Shown here: piece after piece, positions 34,204 to 41,542 of the stretch
Layout: each line of letters starts with the position of its first letter
How positions within the stretch are numbered: position 1 is the stretch's first letter
Assembly (NCBI GenBank): GCA_029260165.1
Contig: JAJDDT010000072.1
Location: 1 to 64,000, forward strand
Direction: 5' to 3'
Source of the DNA: Phycisphaerae bacterium
GTDB taxonomy: Bacteria > Planctomycetota > Phycisphaerae > UBA1845
Length of the DNA: 64,000 nucleotides
The notes under the pieces: generated by a model
Told to the model about the DNA's origin: nothing
Database searches by the model: none
The model's input: the letters and a program-made list of their open reading frames with translations, nothing else
Made by a program: the position numbers and the translations under genes

Positions 34204-34995
34204 ATGACCACGCTTGCGATACCGCGACCGGATTCTGACCTGGCTGGTCAGACAACCCGCGCACATGACGCATCACGTCAGACCGAGGTCCGACCGCTGG
34301 TCAGTATCGTTTTGGCGACGTTTTGCGAGCGCGAGCACATTCTGCACACCATTGGCGGCATCCTCGAACATGTGGGTGAGCCAATCGAGGTGGTCGTCGT
34401 GGATGACGATTCGCCGGATCGGACATGGGAGCTGGTCGAGCAAATGAACGACGACCGAGTCGTGGCGATTCGTCGCGTTCGGACGCGCGGGTTGGCGTCT
34501 GCGTTCAACCGGGGCATCATCGAATCACGGGGACAGATTGTGGGGTGGATGGACGCAGACATGTGCATGCCGCCCGAGCTGCTTCCTCGAATGATCGCCC
34601 GACTCAATGATCACGACGTCGTCATCGGATCGCGATACGCCGAGGGTGGCAGCGACAATCGCCATTGGGTTCGCGTCACTGCGAGCAGGCTTGTCAACGG
34701 ATTCGCCCGGCTTGTTCTTGGATACGGGATTCGTGACTACGACAGCGGCTTCGTCGTGGTGCGGCGGTCGGTGTTCGACAAGGTTTCGATCATTCCAACG
34801 GGTTACGGTGCCTATTTCATTGAATTCGTTTACACCTGTTGTCGGAAGGGACTGCGCGTTTGCGAGGTGCCTTACGCGTTTCGGGATCGGACGGAAGGCT
34901 ATTCCAAGAGCATGCCGACTATTTGGCGGTTTCTCTGGACAGGGGCGGGATATGTCACGCGAATCATTCGGACGAGACTTCGACGGGCAGACTGA
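34204..34995 (+). CDS. family 2 glycosyltransferase (polyprenyl-phosphate sugar transferase type)
   Basis: Transfers a sugar from a nucleotide-sugar, probably to polyprenyl phosphate. 263 residues, GT-A fold: VSIVLATFCEREHI at the start, VVVVDDDSPDRTW (nucleotide site, Asp67-69), TRGLASAFNRGI, the metal-binding DAD at 117-119 (GWMDADMCMP), then GSRYAEGG and DYDSGFVVVRR. These are typical of DPM1-like enzymes. It lacks the C-terminal membrane pair of ArnC/GtrB types. ATG 34204 follows GAGGAGG by about ten bases. First gene of a three-gene operon; the next start lies one base after its stop. Confidence 0.88.
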   Translation: MTTLAIPRPDSDLAGQTTRAHDASRQTEVRPLVSIVLATFCEREHILHTIGGILEHVGEPIEVVVVDDDSPDRTWELVEQMNDDRVVAIRRVRTRGLASAFNRGIIESRGQIVGWMDADMCMPPELLPRMIARLNDHDVVIGSRYAEGGSDNRHWVRVTASRLVNGFARLVLGYGIRDYDSGFVVVRRSVFDKVSIIPTGYGAYFIEFVYTCCRKGLRVCEVPYAFRDRTEGYSKSMPTIWRFLWTGAGYVTRIIRTRLRRAD

Positions 34996-34996
34996 T

Positions 34997-35398
34997 ATGA
35001 CGACGACTCCGTTATCGCTTTCCGACGAGCGTCCTCGCAATGTTGCGTACATGCGACAGGACAGCCGGGGTTCTCTCACGGAGATCATCAACCACGGCAC
35101 CTGGCGATCGGTGCTTACCGGTGACATGCACGCGGGCGCGGTGATCGGCGATCACTATCACAAGGTCACGGATGTCTATGTGCATATGCTGACGGGAAAG
35201 GCGGTTGTCCACACCGTTTTGGTGAACGAGGAGTCGCGGGACGGCTTTGTGATTGACGCGGGCCAGGGGGCGTTTCTGCCGGCGATGGAGAGTCACCGCG
35301 TGCGCTTTACCGAAGCCTCGACGTTCATATTGCTGAAATCCCAGCCATTCGATCCGAAACACCCAGATACCTACGGCCTGCCCGTTGACGAGGTATAG
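34997..35398 (+). CDS. cupin protein, sugar 3,4-ketoisomerase/WxcM-like
   Basis: A 133-residue single-domain cupin. The metal-type motif is GDHYHKVTDVYVHMLTGKAV and the second strand set is FLPAMESHRVRFTEASTFIL. Such proteins next to glycosyltransferases are often dTDP-keto-sugar isomerases (FdtA/WxcM type) or other sugar-tailoring enzymes. Start ATG 34997 directly follows the upstream stop (TGA 34993-34995); translation is probably coupled. The substrate cannot be read from sequence. Confidence 0.72.
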   Translation: MTTTPLSLSDERPRNVAYMRQDSRGSLTEIINHGTWRSVLTGDMHAGAVIGDHYHKVTDVYVHMLTGKAVVHTVLVNEESRDGFVIDAGQGAFLPAMESHRVRFTEASTFILLKSQPFDPKHPDTYGLPVDEV

Positions 35399-35400
35399 CG

Positions 35401-36135
35401 GTGGAAGCGCACGAGTATGACACGATGGCTCGTTGCGAGCGGACGTATTGGTGGTACCGCGCGCAGCGCGGGATGGTGCTCGATGAGCTGTCGCGGATCG
35501 ATCTGCCTGATGGTGCGACCGGGTTGGACATCGGGTGCGGGACGGGTGTGTTCGTCGGTGAGGTGGCGTCCCGGCTTCGTATCGGCGTGTCGGGGGTTGA
35601 TGTGCAGGCGTCGTGGAAAGAATCCAGCGAACTCGATCTTCGACGCGCGAGTGCCAATGACCTGCCGTTCGATGACCGATCGTTTGATCTTGCGTACAGC
35701 GTCGATGTGCTTTGCTGTCGCGAGGTTGATCCCCGGCGGTCATGTCGGGAGATGGCTCGTGTTCTGAAACCCGGGGGTTTTGCCCTGATCGCCGTGCCAG
35801 CCTACCAATGGATGTTGTCGGTGCATGATGAAGCGGTGCACTGCGTGAGGCGATTTGACAAGAAGTCTGCCAGCTCGCTGATGACAGAAGCGGGTCTCGT
35901 CGTGACACGATCGACGCATCTGTTTCCGTCATTTTTCCCGCTGATCGCAGCGTTTCGACTGGCACGTCGGGCCATCCACCCGTCGACAGCACCCACGTCG
36001 GACATTCGCCCACTGCCACATCCGATCAACGAGGCTTTGTTCGGCTGGTGCCAGCTCGAGCGTCGTCTGTTGCGACATTTCGGGTTCCCGTTCGGCACGA
36101 CCCAACTCACGATCGCGCGCAAGCCCCCGACCTGA
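35401..36135 (+). CDS. class I SAM-dependent methyltransferase
   Basis: A 244-residue methyltransferase with the SAM-binding motif LDIGCGTGVFVGEVA and acidic loop VSGVDVQ. Motif II/III follow (DLAYSVDVLCC, LKPGGFALIAVPAYQWMLS). The YEHDEAVH-like region (VHDEAVHCVRRFDKKS) is seen in methyltransferases of glycan and polyprenyl pathways. GTG 35401 is the start: GAGG is about seven bases upstream and the preceding stop ends at 35398. Last gene of the operon; it converges with the cation transporter gene. Confidence 0.85.
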   Translation: MEAHEYDTMARCERTYWWYRAQRGMVLDELSRIDLPDGATGLDIGCGTGVFVGEVASRLRIGVSGVDVQASWKESSELDLRRASANDLPFDDRSFDLAYSVDVLCCREVDPRRSCREMARVLKPGGFALIAVPAYQWMLSVHDEAVHCVRRFDKKSASSLMTEAGLVVTRSTHLFPSFFPLIAAFRLARRAIHPSTAPTSDIRPLPHPINEALFGWCQLERRLLRHFGFPFGTTQLTIARKPPT

Positions 36136-36197
36136 ATCGGTCAGCAATGCATCCATGAGGAGAATCGTTAACGGGATTGGGCGAACAGTGTCCGCGA

Positions 36198-37130
36198 TCA
36201 GATATCCTGCTGCTGTTTGCGGTGAGCGGACCAGGATTCGGCTTCGATGAAGACCCGGCGCACTTCCGGGATGGCGGCTTTGATCTGACGGTTCATTTCC
36301 GTGATTGCGGACTCGACGTCGTTGCCCGACAGGTCGTCGGAAAAATCGACGCTGAGGGTGACCAGGATATTCTGCGGTCCCATGTGCATGGTGGCCAATT
36401 CGTTGACGCCGTTTAGTCCGACCTGGGTGGCCACTATGTCGTAAATCTGTTTCTGTATTTCCGGGTTGGCTGCCTCGCCGATGAGCAATCCCTTGGTTTC
36501 ATAAGCGAGCCAGATGGCGACGGACGCGAGAATCAAGCCGATGACAATCGACGCGGCTCCGTCGAAAAACGCCATCCCCGTCGCGTGTCCCAGCGCGATC
36601 CCGACGAATGCAACGACCAATCCCAACAGTGCGGCTGAATCCTCGAACAACACGACGAACATCGTCGGATCCTTGCCGCGGTGGACCGCTTCGAAATAAC
36701 CGTGATCGCCCTTGGCTTTTCGGAACTGCTTCCACGCCATGAACCACGCGACGCCCTCGAACACGATCGCGATGGTTAAGACGATGTAACTTACCGTCGG
36801 ATTCTCGATGTCGTGCGGGTGGATCAGATGTTTGATGCCCTCGTAGATCGACACGCCCGCGCCAACGGCGAAGATGAGAATCGCGACGACGAATGACCAG
36901 AAATAGACCTCCTTGCCATGACCGAAGGGGAATCGATCGTCAGCGGGTCGGGCGCTTTGTTTCAGACCCCACAGCAGAAGGATTTGATTCCCGGTATCGA
37001 CGAGGGAGTGGATGGCTTCGGCGATCATGGCGCTCGAACCGGTGACCCCTGCCGCGATAAATTTCGTCACAGCGATGCCTGCGTTGCCGATCAATGCCGC
37101 GTAGATAACCTTTTTGGATCCGCTGGCCAT
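36198..37130 (-). CDS. cation diffusion facilitator family transporter
   Basis: A 310-residue inner-membrane exporter of Zn2+ or a similar divalent metal, exchanged for protons. Six helices; the TM2 metal site is His41/Asp45 (AEAIHSLVDTGNQ) and the TM5 site lies in FFDGAASIVIG. DDRFPFGHGKE is the usual cytoplasmic loop. The C-terminal ~80 residues are the ferredoxin-like metal-sensing domain (VGLNGVNELATMHMGPQNIL). It resembles the SLC30A9-like branch, so metal choice is uncertain. A TATAAT box stands seven bases before ATG 37130, with no ribosome-binding site. Confidence 0.92.
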   Translation of the reverse strand: MASGSKKVIYAALIGNAGIAVTKFIAAGVTGSSAMIAEAIHSLVDTGNQILLLWGLKQSARPADDRFPFGHGKEVYFWSFVVAILIFAVGAGVSIYEGIKHLIHPHDIENPTVSYIVLTIAIVFEGVAWFMAWKQFRKAKGDHGYFEAVHRGKDPTMFVVLFEDSAALLGLVVAFVGIALGHATGMAFFDGAASIVIGLILASVAIWLAYETKGLLIGEAANPEIQKQIYDIVATQVGLNGVNELATMHMGPQNILVTLSVDFSDDLSGNDVESAITEMNRQIKAAIPEVRRVFIEAESWSAHRKQQQDI

Positions 37131-37137
37131 GGGGCGG

Positions 37138-37143
37138 ATTATA
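37138..37143 (-). promoter_or_regulatory. -10 box (TATAAT) directly before the cation transporter gene
   Basis: A perfect TATAAT on the minus strand lies seven bases upstream of the ATG. Transcription would start at or next to the initiation codon, giving a leaderless mRNA. No clear -35 box was found, and no Shine-Dalgarno sequence precedes the gene. Confidence 0.55.
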
Positions 37144-37181
37144 GTCGCGAATTGATGATGAGAAAGGTCGCAGGTTGACGG

Positions 37182-38015
37182 TCAGTCAACAGGCCAATCG
37201 CCCTCGAAAACCTGAACAGCGGGTCCGGTCATGAAAACACGGTTGCTGTCGGTCCACTCGAGTTCGAGTTCACCGCCGGGGACGTCGCAGATAACGCGTT
37301 TGTCCGTCCTGCCCGTCTTCGCTCCGGCGACGCAGACCGCACAAGCTCCGGTGCCGCAGGCCATCGTCGCCCCACTGCCTCGTTCCCAATGGAGCACGTT
37401 TACCCGGTCTCGCGATTCGACGACGCAGAAATGAACGTTCACGCGATTTGGAAACAACGCGTGCGTTTCGACGAACGGGCCATCGACGTCGAGCGTGATG
37501 TCATCCATTGAGTTAAGGAAAAAAACGGCGTGCGGGTTCCCCATTGAAACACAGGTCATGTCGAACGGTCGACCGTTGATATCGATGGGATGGTTAACGA
37601 CTTCCCGGCCTTCGAGTTTGACCGGAATCTGTGGTGGTGCGAATCGCGGTTCTCCCATGTCGATGCGAACGGTATGGGCGACACCATTGTCGATGACGCA
37701 GTCGGCTGTTTTGATCCCATCATCGGTGTCGATGGGGATGGTCGTCTCGGTGGTGATTCCGTGATCGTACAGGTACTTGGCGACGCAGCGGATACCGTTG
37801 CCGCACATGGTGCCTCGCGAACCGTCGACGTTGTACATCTCCATGCGTGCGACGGCTGCGTCGGATGGTCGGATGATGATCAGACCGTCAGAGCCGATAC
37901 CCGTGCGGCGGTTGGAAACGGCGCGTGCGAGAAGGGACGCGTTGGTGACAGTCTCCTCGAAACCGTTGACATAGACGTAGTCGTTTGACGTGCCGTGCAT
38001 CTTGGTGAATTTCAT
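37182..38015 (-). CDS. dapF: diaminopimelate epimerase
   Basis: Interconverts LL- and meso-diaminopimelate for lysine and peptidoglycan synthesis. 277 residues with both active-site cysteines in their motifs: Cys71 in GTMCGNGIRC and Cys220 in GATMACGTGAC. MKFTKMHGTSNDYVYV is the typical N-terminus and SDGLIII follows. It indicates meso-DAP use in the cell. Start ATG 38015; a TAAAAT box is only six bases upstream and there is no ribosome-binding site, as for the neighbouring transporter gene. Confidence 0.96.
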   Translation of the reverse strand: MKFTKMHGTSNDYVYVNGFEETVTNASLLARAVSNRRTGIGSDGLIIIRPSDAAVARMEMYNVDGSRGTMCGNGIRCVAKYLYDHGITTETTIPIDTDDGIKTADCVIDNGVAHTVRIDMGEPRFAPPQIPVKLEGREVVNHPIDINGRPFDMTCVSMGNPHAVFFLNSMDDITLDVDGPFVETHALFPNRVNVHFCVVESRDRVNVLHWERGSGATMACGTGACAVCVAGAKTGRTDKRVICDVPGGELELEWTDSNRVFMTGPAVQVFEGDWPVD

Positions 38016-38021
38016 GGCGGG

Positions 38022-38027
38022 ATTTTA
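38022..38027 (-). promoter_or_regulatory. -10-like box (TAAAAT) directly before dapF
   Basis: TAAAAT on the minus strand ends six bases before the dapF ATG, so the transcript would be leaderless or nearly so. One mismatch to TATAAT; no good -35. Confidence 0.42.
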
Positions 38028-38097
38028 GTGTGTCGCAGAATTCGGGCCAGATTCGAATCAGAGACATTTGCGCCTGATCTGTCTGCGCACGACACGA

Positions 38098-38119
38098 GCC
38101 CGGTCAAAAGAGACCGGGC
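38098..38119 (-). terminator. hairpin after the fliA-linked small gene
   Basis: GCCCGGTC (38098-38105) and GACCGGGC (38112-38119) form a perfect eight-base stem with a six-base loop. It lies about 85 bases after the small acidic gene at the end of the flagellar run and before dapF. No T tract follows, so it may be only a barrier hairpin. Confidence 0.4.
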
Positions 38120-38204
38120 CCGGCCTTAGATCTCTCTCCCAGATCAAACTGGCGGCACCACGCATGGGCACCAGACAACTTGCAGTTTCCAGCTTTCAGA
38201 AGCC

Positions 38205-38522
38205 TCAAGCCTGGACGTCTAAATGCAAATTACCGTCATCGTCGGCTTGCACACCGGGCGCGTCCGCCCCGTCCTGCTCTACCCCATGTTCTAATTGTTC
38301 CTCTTCCGACCGCCCTTGTCCACCCATTCCTTCGGCATCTGAAAAAACAGCGGTGTCGGTATCGGTTGTTTCGATACTGGTATCGGAAGCGTCCATCGCT
38401 TTTACTGATTTATTTGCAGCGATACTTTGCGCCGAACGCTCGGCGTTGCGCGTTTTTGATACATCAGCCTGCTGAAAACCCGCCTGAGCGGCGGAAGAGG
38501 CGATGGGCGGGATGTCGGCCAC
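38205..38522 (-). CDS. small acidic protein linked to fliA, function unknown
   Basis: A 105-residue, cysteine-free, highly polar protein (MADIPPIASSAAQAGFQQAD start; middle SIETTDTDTAVFSDAEGMGG; acidic tail). It has no membrane segment or signal. Starts with GTG 38522 preceded by GGGAG eight bases upstream. The Ala/Gln-rich N-terminal helix reminds one of short flagellar adaptors or anti-sigma-like peptides, but there is no real match. Being the last gene after fliA, in the same direction and 151 bases away, it may belong to the flagellar regulon. Confidence 0.6.
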   Translation of the reverse strand: MADIPPIASSAAQAGFQQADVSKTRNAERSAQSIAANKSVKAMDASDTSIETTDTDTAVFSDAEGMGGQGRSEEEQLEHGVEQDGADAPGVQADDDGNLHLDVQA

Positions 38523-38673
38523 GATCTTGCTCCCATTTCTGCCAGGTTAATATTTCATCGGCAGAAATGTGGAAAATCGGCCAGTTTGATCGGAACGAGA
38601 TGTCCAGAAAACACAGCGACACTGCAAACCTGCCGGTTCGCTCAATCGTCGGCAAACAGTCGTGCTCTTGTTT

Positions 38674-39462
38674 TCAAGCGATCGCAGCCAGCCTTTGCTT
38701 CTTGCGTTGTTTTAACTGGCTTTTGAGCCGCAGGAGAATGGCGGAGTGCATTTGGCTGACACGACTTTCGGAGAGATCGAGGGTCACGCCGATCTCTTTC
38801 ATGGTCATTTGCTCGTAGTAGTAAAGGATGAGGACGAGGCGTTCGGCGCGGGTGAGGCCTTTGGTCATGAGTTCCTTGAGGTCGCGTCGCTGGGCTTCAT
38901 CGAGCGGGTCAACGCCCTTGCGGTCCTCAAGGATGTCGATTTCGCGGACGTCGCGGTTGGAATCGGTTTCGTATTGCTTTCGCGACAGGGAGACGAGCGA
39001 GACGGCTTTTGAATCGCGCATGAGGCGTTCGAATTCGTCTTTGGGGAGTTTCATGTGCGATTTGATTTCGTCGCGTGTGGGTTGCCTGCCGTTGAGGGAC
39101 TCGAGGGATTTGGTGGCGCGATCGAGCTTGTGTGCCCGACTTCGGACAAGCCTGGGAACCCAGTCCATGGCGCGGAGTTCGTCGAGGATGGCTCCGCGGA
39201 TTCTCGGGGCGCAATAGGTCTCGAATTTGACACCTCGGTTGAGGTCGAAGGATTCAAGGGCGTCGACAAGTCCGAAAACACCGGCAGAGACGAGATCGTC
39301 GATATCGACTTCGTCGGGGAGCTTGGCGCGGACGCGGTCGGCGTTGTATCGGACGATGGGGAGATAGCGTTCCATCAGTTTGTTGCGTGCGATGGGTGAG
39401 GCGGTGAGTCTGTACTCGGTCCAGATCGCTGCGACTTCGGGATCAATTTTGGTTGAACGCAT
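38674..39462 (-). CDS. fliA: flagellar RNA polymerase sigma factor FliA (sigma-28)
   Basis: Directs transcription of late flagellar and chemotaxis genes. 262 residues: region 2 (LMERYLPIVRYNADRVRAKL, DIDDLVSAGVFGLVDALESF, VKFETYCAPRIRGAILDELR), region 3 (LDRATKSLESLNGRQPTRDE) and region 4 (MTMKEIGVTLDLSESRVSQM). The region 2.2 text is diagnostic of FliA/WhiG. ATG 39462 is taken as start because GAGGAG lies nine bases upstream; ATG 39471 touches that site and is less likely. No FlgM-like anti-sigma gene was recognised in the window. Confidence 0.95.
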   Translation of the reverse strand: MRSTKIDPEVAAIWTEYRLTASPIARNKLMERYLPIVRYNADRVRAKLPDEVDIDDLVSAGVFGLVDALESFDLNRGVKFETYCAPRIRGAILDELRAMDWVPRLVRSRAHKLDRATKSLESLNGRQPTRDEIKSHMKLPKDEFERLMRDSKAVSLVSLSRKQYETDSNRDVREIDILEDRKGVDPLDEAQRRDLKELMTKGLTRAERLVLILYYYEQMTMKEIGVTLDLSESRVSQMHSAILLRLKSQLKQRKKQRLAAIA

Positions 39463-39554
39463 TTGCTTCATCTCCTCTTCGCGTGTGATCGCCGTTGGAG
39501 GCCTGGTTCAATTGGGTACTGAAATGAGCGTTTTTCACGATCGTTCCTTCGGGA

Positions 39555-39845
39555 TCATGTGTCCATCGGTTCCGCACTGTCGTTAGTGGACGACTTTTTG
39601 CTTTCGAAATCGTCATGTACTTTTTGCACAGCCTCATCCAGCTTTGCTTCGCGATTCCGGACATGTTCCCGGACCACGGCGGAAACGGCTGCACCGGCAG
39701 CCAGCCCGATAAGGCAAAACACGACCATGGCGGTGATGGCGCGCGTCAGAATGACGCCCGGTTGATTTCGTGCCATCAACCCGGTGATGATGGTGATTGA
39801 AAACGCAAGCAGCCCGAGGGTTGCTCCAGTGATGCGAGAAGCCAT
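39555..39845 (-). CDS. small membrane protein between fliA and flhF
   Basis: A 96-residue protein with two membrane helices (ITGATLGLLAFSITIITGLM and AITAMVVFCLIGLAAGAAVS) and a charged helical C-terminus (EHVRNREAKLDEAVQKVHDD). No family recognised. It sits where flhG (a MinD-like ATPase) is usually found. Start ATG 39845. Its place in the run suggests a flagellar link, but nothing else supports it. Confidence 0.65.
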   Translation of the reverse strand: MASRITGATLGLLAFSITIITGLMARNQPGVILTRAITAMVVFCLIGLAAGAAVSAVVREHVRNREAKLDEAVQKVHDDFESKKSSTNDSAEPMDT

Positions 39846-40381
39846 GACACGTCCCTGCGCATTGCCCGTTTTTCGATGATCGACTGTCGATGGGACGGAA
39901 GCGTCCGCTGAGGAAGTGCGATTCCGTCCTTGATCGATGCCATATCGGTCATCGAGGCGTCAACATCCGTGCCGACGCAAACCGTCCCACCCGGCCACAT
40001 GCCACTCCATGGCAATGAACTCGAGGAAACGGTCGGAAGAAAGGTCAGTCCTTCATGCGACATGGGCCTGACGCTCCCGAAAAGGCATCTTGGTCATTGG
40101 TTACGGCGTCTGCAAGCCAAAACCGGGAGTGTTGGCTGGTCGCGCGGTGTGGAAAATCGGGGTGTCGTTTGCCACCCCTGGTGCCGGGAAGGGCGTTTTC
40201 AATCCGTGAATTTATCTTGTGACAATATGCCCGTCCTGGCTGTTACATAATACAGAACAAGGGGTTATGGAGTCTTGGAAAATCGGATCACATGGTTAGA
40301 AAGCGAAAAAACTCTTGAAGAACGGGGCATTGGGAAACATCGGCGATTGGGTGTGAATTTCTCGAAAAAAATTTCGCGATT
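39846..40381. other. 536-base gap between flhF and the small membrane gene
   Basis: No firm gene. A minus-strand frame of 95 codons (39776-40063) has GGGAG upstream of its ATG but overlaps the next gene's start and shows no motif. Sequence around 40205-40260 is A/T-rich and may hold a promoter for the fliA end of the cluster. Confidence 0.35.
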
Positions 40382-41542
40382 CTACGCGCAGATGGTCCCG
40401 ATTTGCAATCCGGAGACGATGGCGTGGGCGAGAACCTCGCTGTTGCAGGGAGAAATATCGTCGGGAACGCGTTGTCCGTTGGTGGTGAATGACAGTCTCG
40501 CGTGGGCGGTTTTGAGGCTGTTGAGGATGACACCGAACCCGATGGCTTCGTCGAGTTTGGTGAAAATGATGCGATTGAACCCGAGCTGCTCAAAGCGCCG
40601 GGTGTGCTGCTCGATGACTCCCTGATTGGACTCAGCCGAGAGGACCAGATGGGTTTCGCCGGGTTTGGCTGCCTCAAGCAGGGATTTGAGGTCCTCGATT
40701 CGGTCTGCGTCGGCAGGTGAGCAGCCTGGGGTATCGATAAACACGATGTCGCAGTGGCGTGTCTGGTCGAGCGCGGTTTGCATTTGGTCGGTGGTTGATA
40801 CGACGTGGAGATTGACGTGGATGATGTCGGCGTACGTCTGGAGTTGGTCGGCTGCTCCGACGCGAAGCGTGTCGGTGGTGATGAGTCCGACGGTTTTGTG
40901 GTGGCGTAGAGAATGGTTGGCGGTGAGCTTGGCGATGGTGGTGGTTTTGCCGACACCGGTCGCGCCGACGAGGGCGATGATGTGGGGTGTTTTGGATCGC
41001 GTGAGGCGAGGCGTTTCCGCGACGGGAAGCATCGTTGAGATGAATTCGGTGAGTTTCGCCCTGACGGACTCGGGATTGGTCAGTTGGGCGGGGGTCAGTT
41101 CGCGTTGGATTTTTCGCGTGAGTTTGGCTGCGATGTCGGTGGAAACCTGCGACTCAACCAGATGCTGAAAGGTCTTCTTGAGGTGGGAGGGCACGCTGGG
41201 ATCATCGGCGGACCAGCGGTCGTGGAGAAGTTGATCGACGGAAGATTGCAGTGTGATGAGGCGGTCGGTTAGTTTTGAATCGGTCGTCGGTGTGCGGCGT
41301 GCGGCCACCGGAGCGCGTGTTTGGGGTTTTTCGGATTGACGGATTCGGGATGATTTTGTTTCGGGGGTTGGCGGTTCCCCCTGGCTGGCGGTGATTTCGA
41401 CACGTTGTTTCGCTCCTCCGGGAAGCCTTCGTTTGGTGTCGCAGGTTCGGGTGTGGAGGATGACGGCGTTGGGGCCGAAGTGTTTTTTGACCATCGCGAT
41501 GGCTTCGCCCATGGAATCTGCCTGGAAAGTCTTAACGTTCAT
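40382..41542 (-). CDS. flhF: flagellar SRP-like GTPase FlhF
   Basis: Sets the place and number of flagella at the pole in many bacteria, helping FliF assemble. 386 residues: an N-terminal B domain (MNVKTFQADSMGEAIAMVKK, FGPNAVIL), a helical N domain, and an SRP-type G domain. The G domain holds G1 GATGVGKTTTIAKL, LITTDTLRVGAADQLQTYA, FIDTPGCSPAD and FTKLDEA. The start overlaps the flhA end by 11 bases. Its normal partner FlhG is not next to it. Confidence 0.95.
   Translation of the reverse strand: MNVKTFQADSMGEAIAMVKKHFGPNAVILHTRTCDTKRRLPGGAKQRVEITASQGEPPTPETKSSRIRQSEKPQTRAPVAARRTPTTDSKLTDRLITLQSSVDQLLHDRWSADDPSVPSHLKKTFQHLVESQVSTDIAAKLTRKIQRELTPAQLTNPESVRAKLTEFISTMLPVAETPRLTRSKTPHIIALVGATGVGKTTTIAKLTANHSLRHHKTVGLITTDTLRVGAADQLQTYADIIHVNLHVVSTTDQMQTALDQTRHCDIVFIDTPGCSPADADRIEDLKSLLEAAKPGETHLVLSAESNQGVIEQHTRRFEQLGFNRIIFTKLDEAIGFGVILNSLKTAHARLSFTTNGQRVPDDISPCNSEVLAHAIVSGLQIGTICA

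Noticed and set aside
38523-38590. FliA-type promoter (GCCGATGA on the minus strand) before the small acidic gene
   Set aside because: The -10-like box is good but no TAAA-type -35 is found at 15 bases, so support is insufficient.
39776-40063. Minus-strand frame of 95 codons with GGGAG upstream, between flhF and the small membrane gene
   Set aside because: It overlaps the start of the membrane gene by 70 bases, shows no motif and has irregular composition; kept only as a remark in the gap entry.
40090-40190. Sigma-54-like sequence (GGCACC…GGCA on the minus strand) before the fliA end of the cluster
   Set aside because: The GG and GC elements are one base out of the required spacing, which abolishes sigma-54 promoters.
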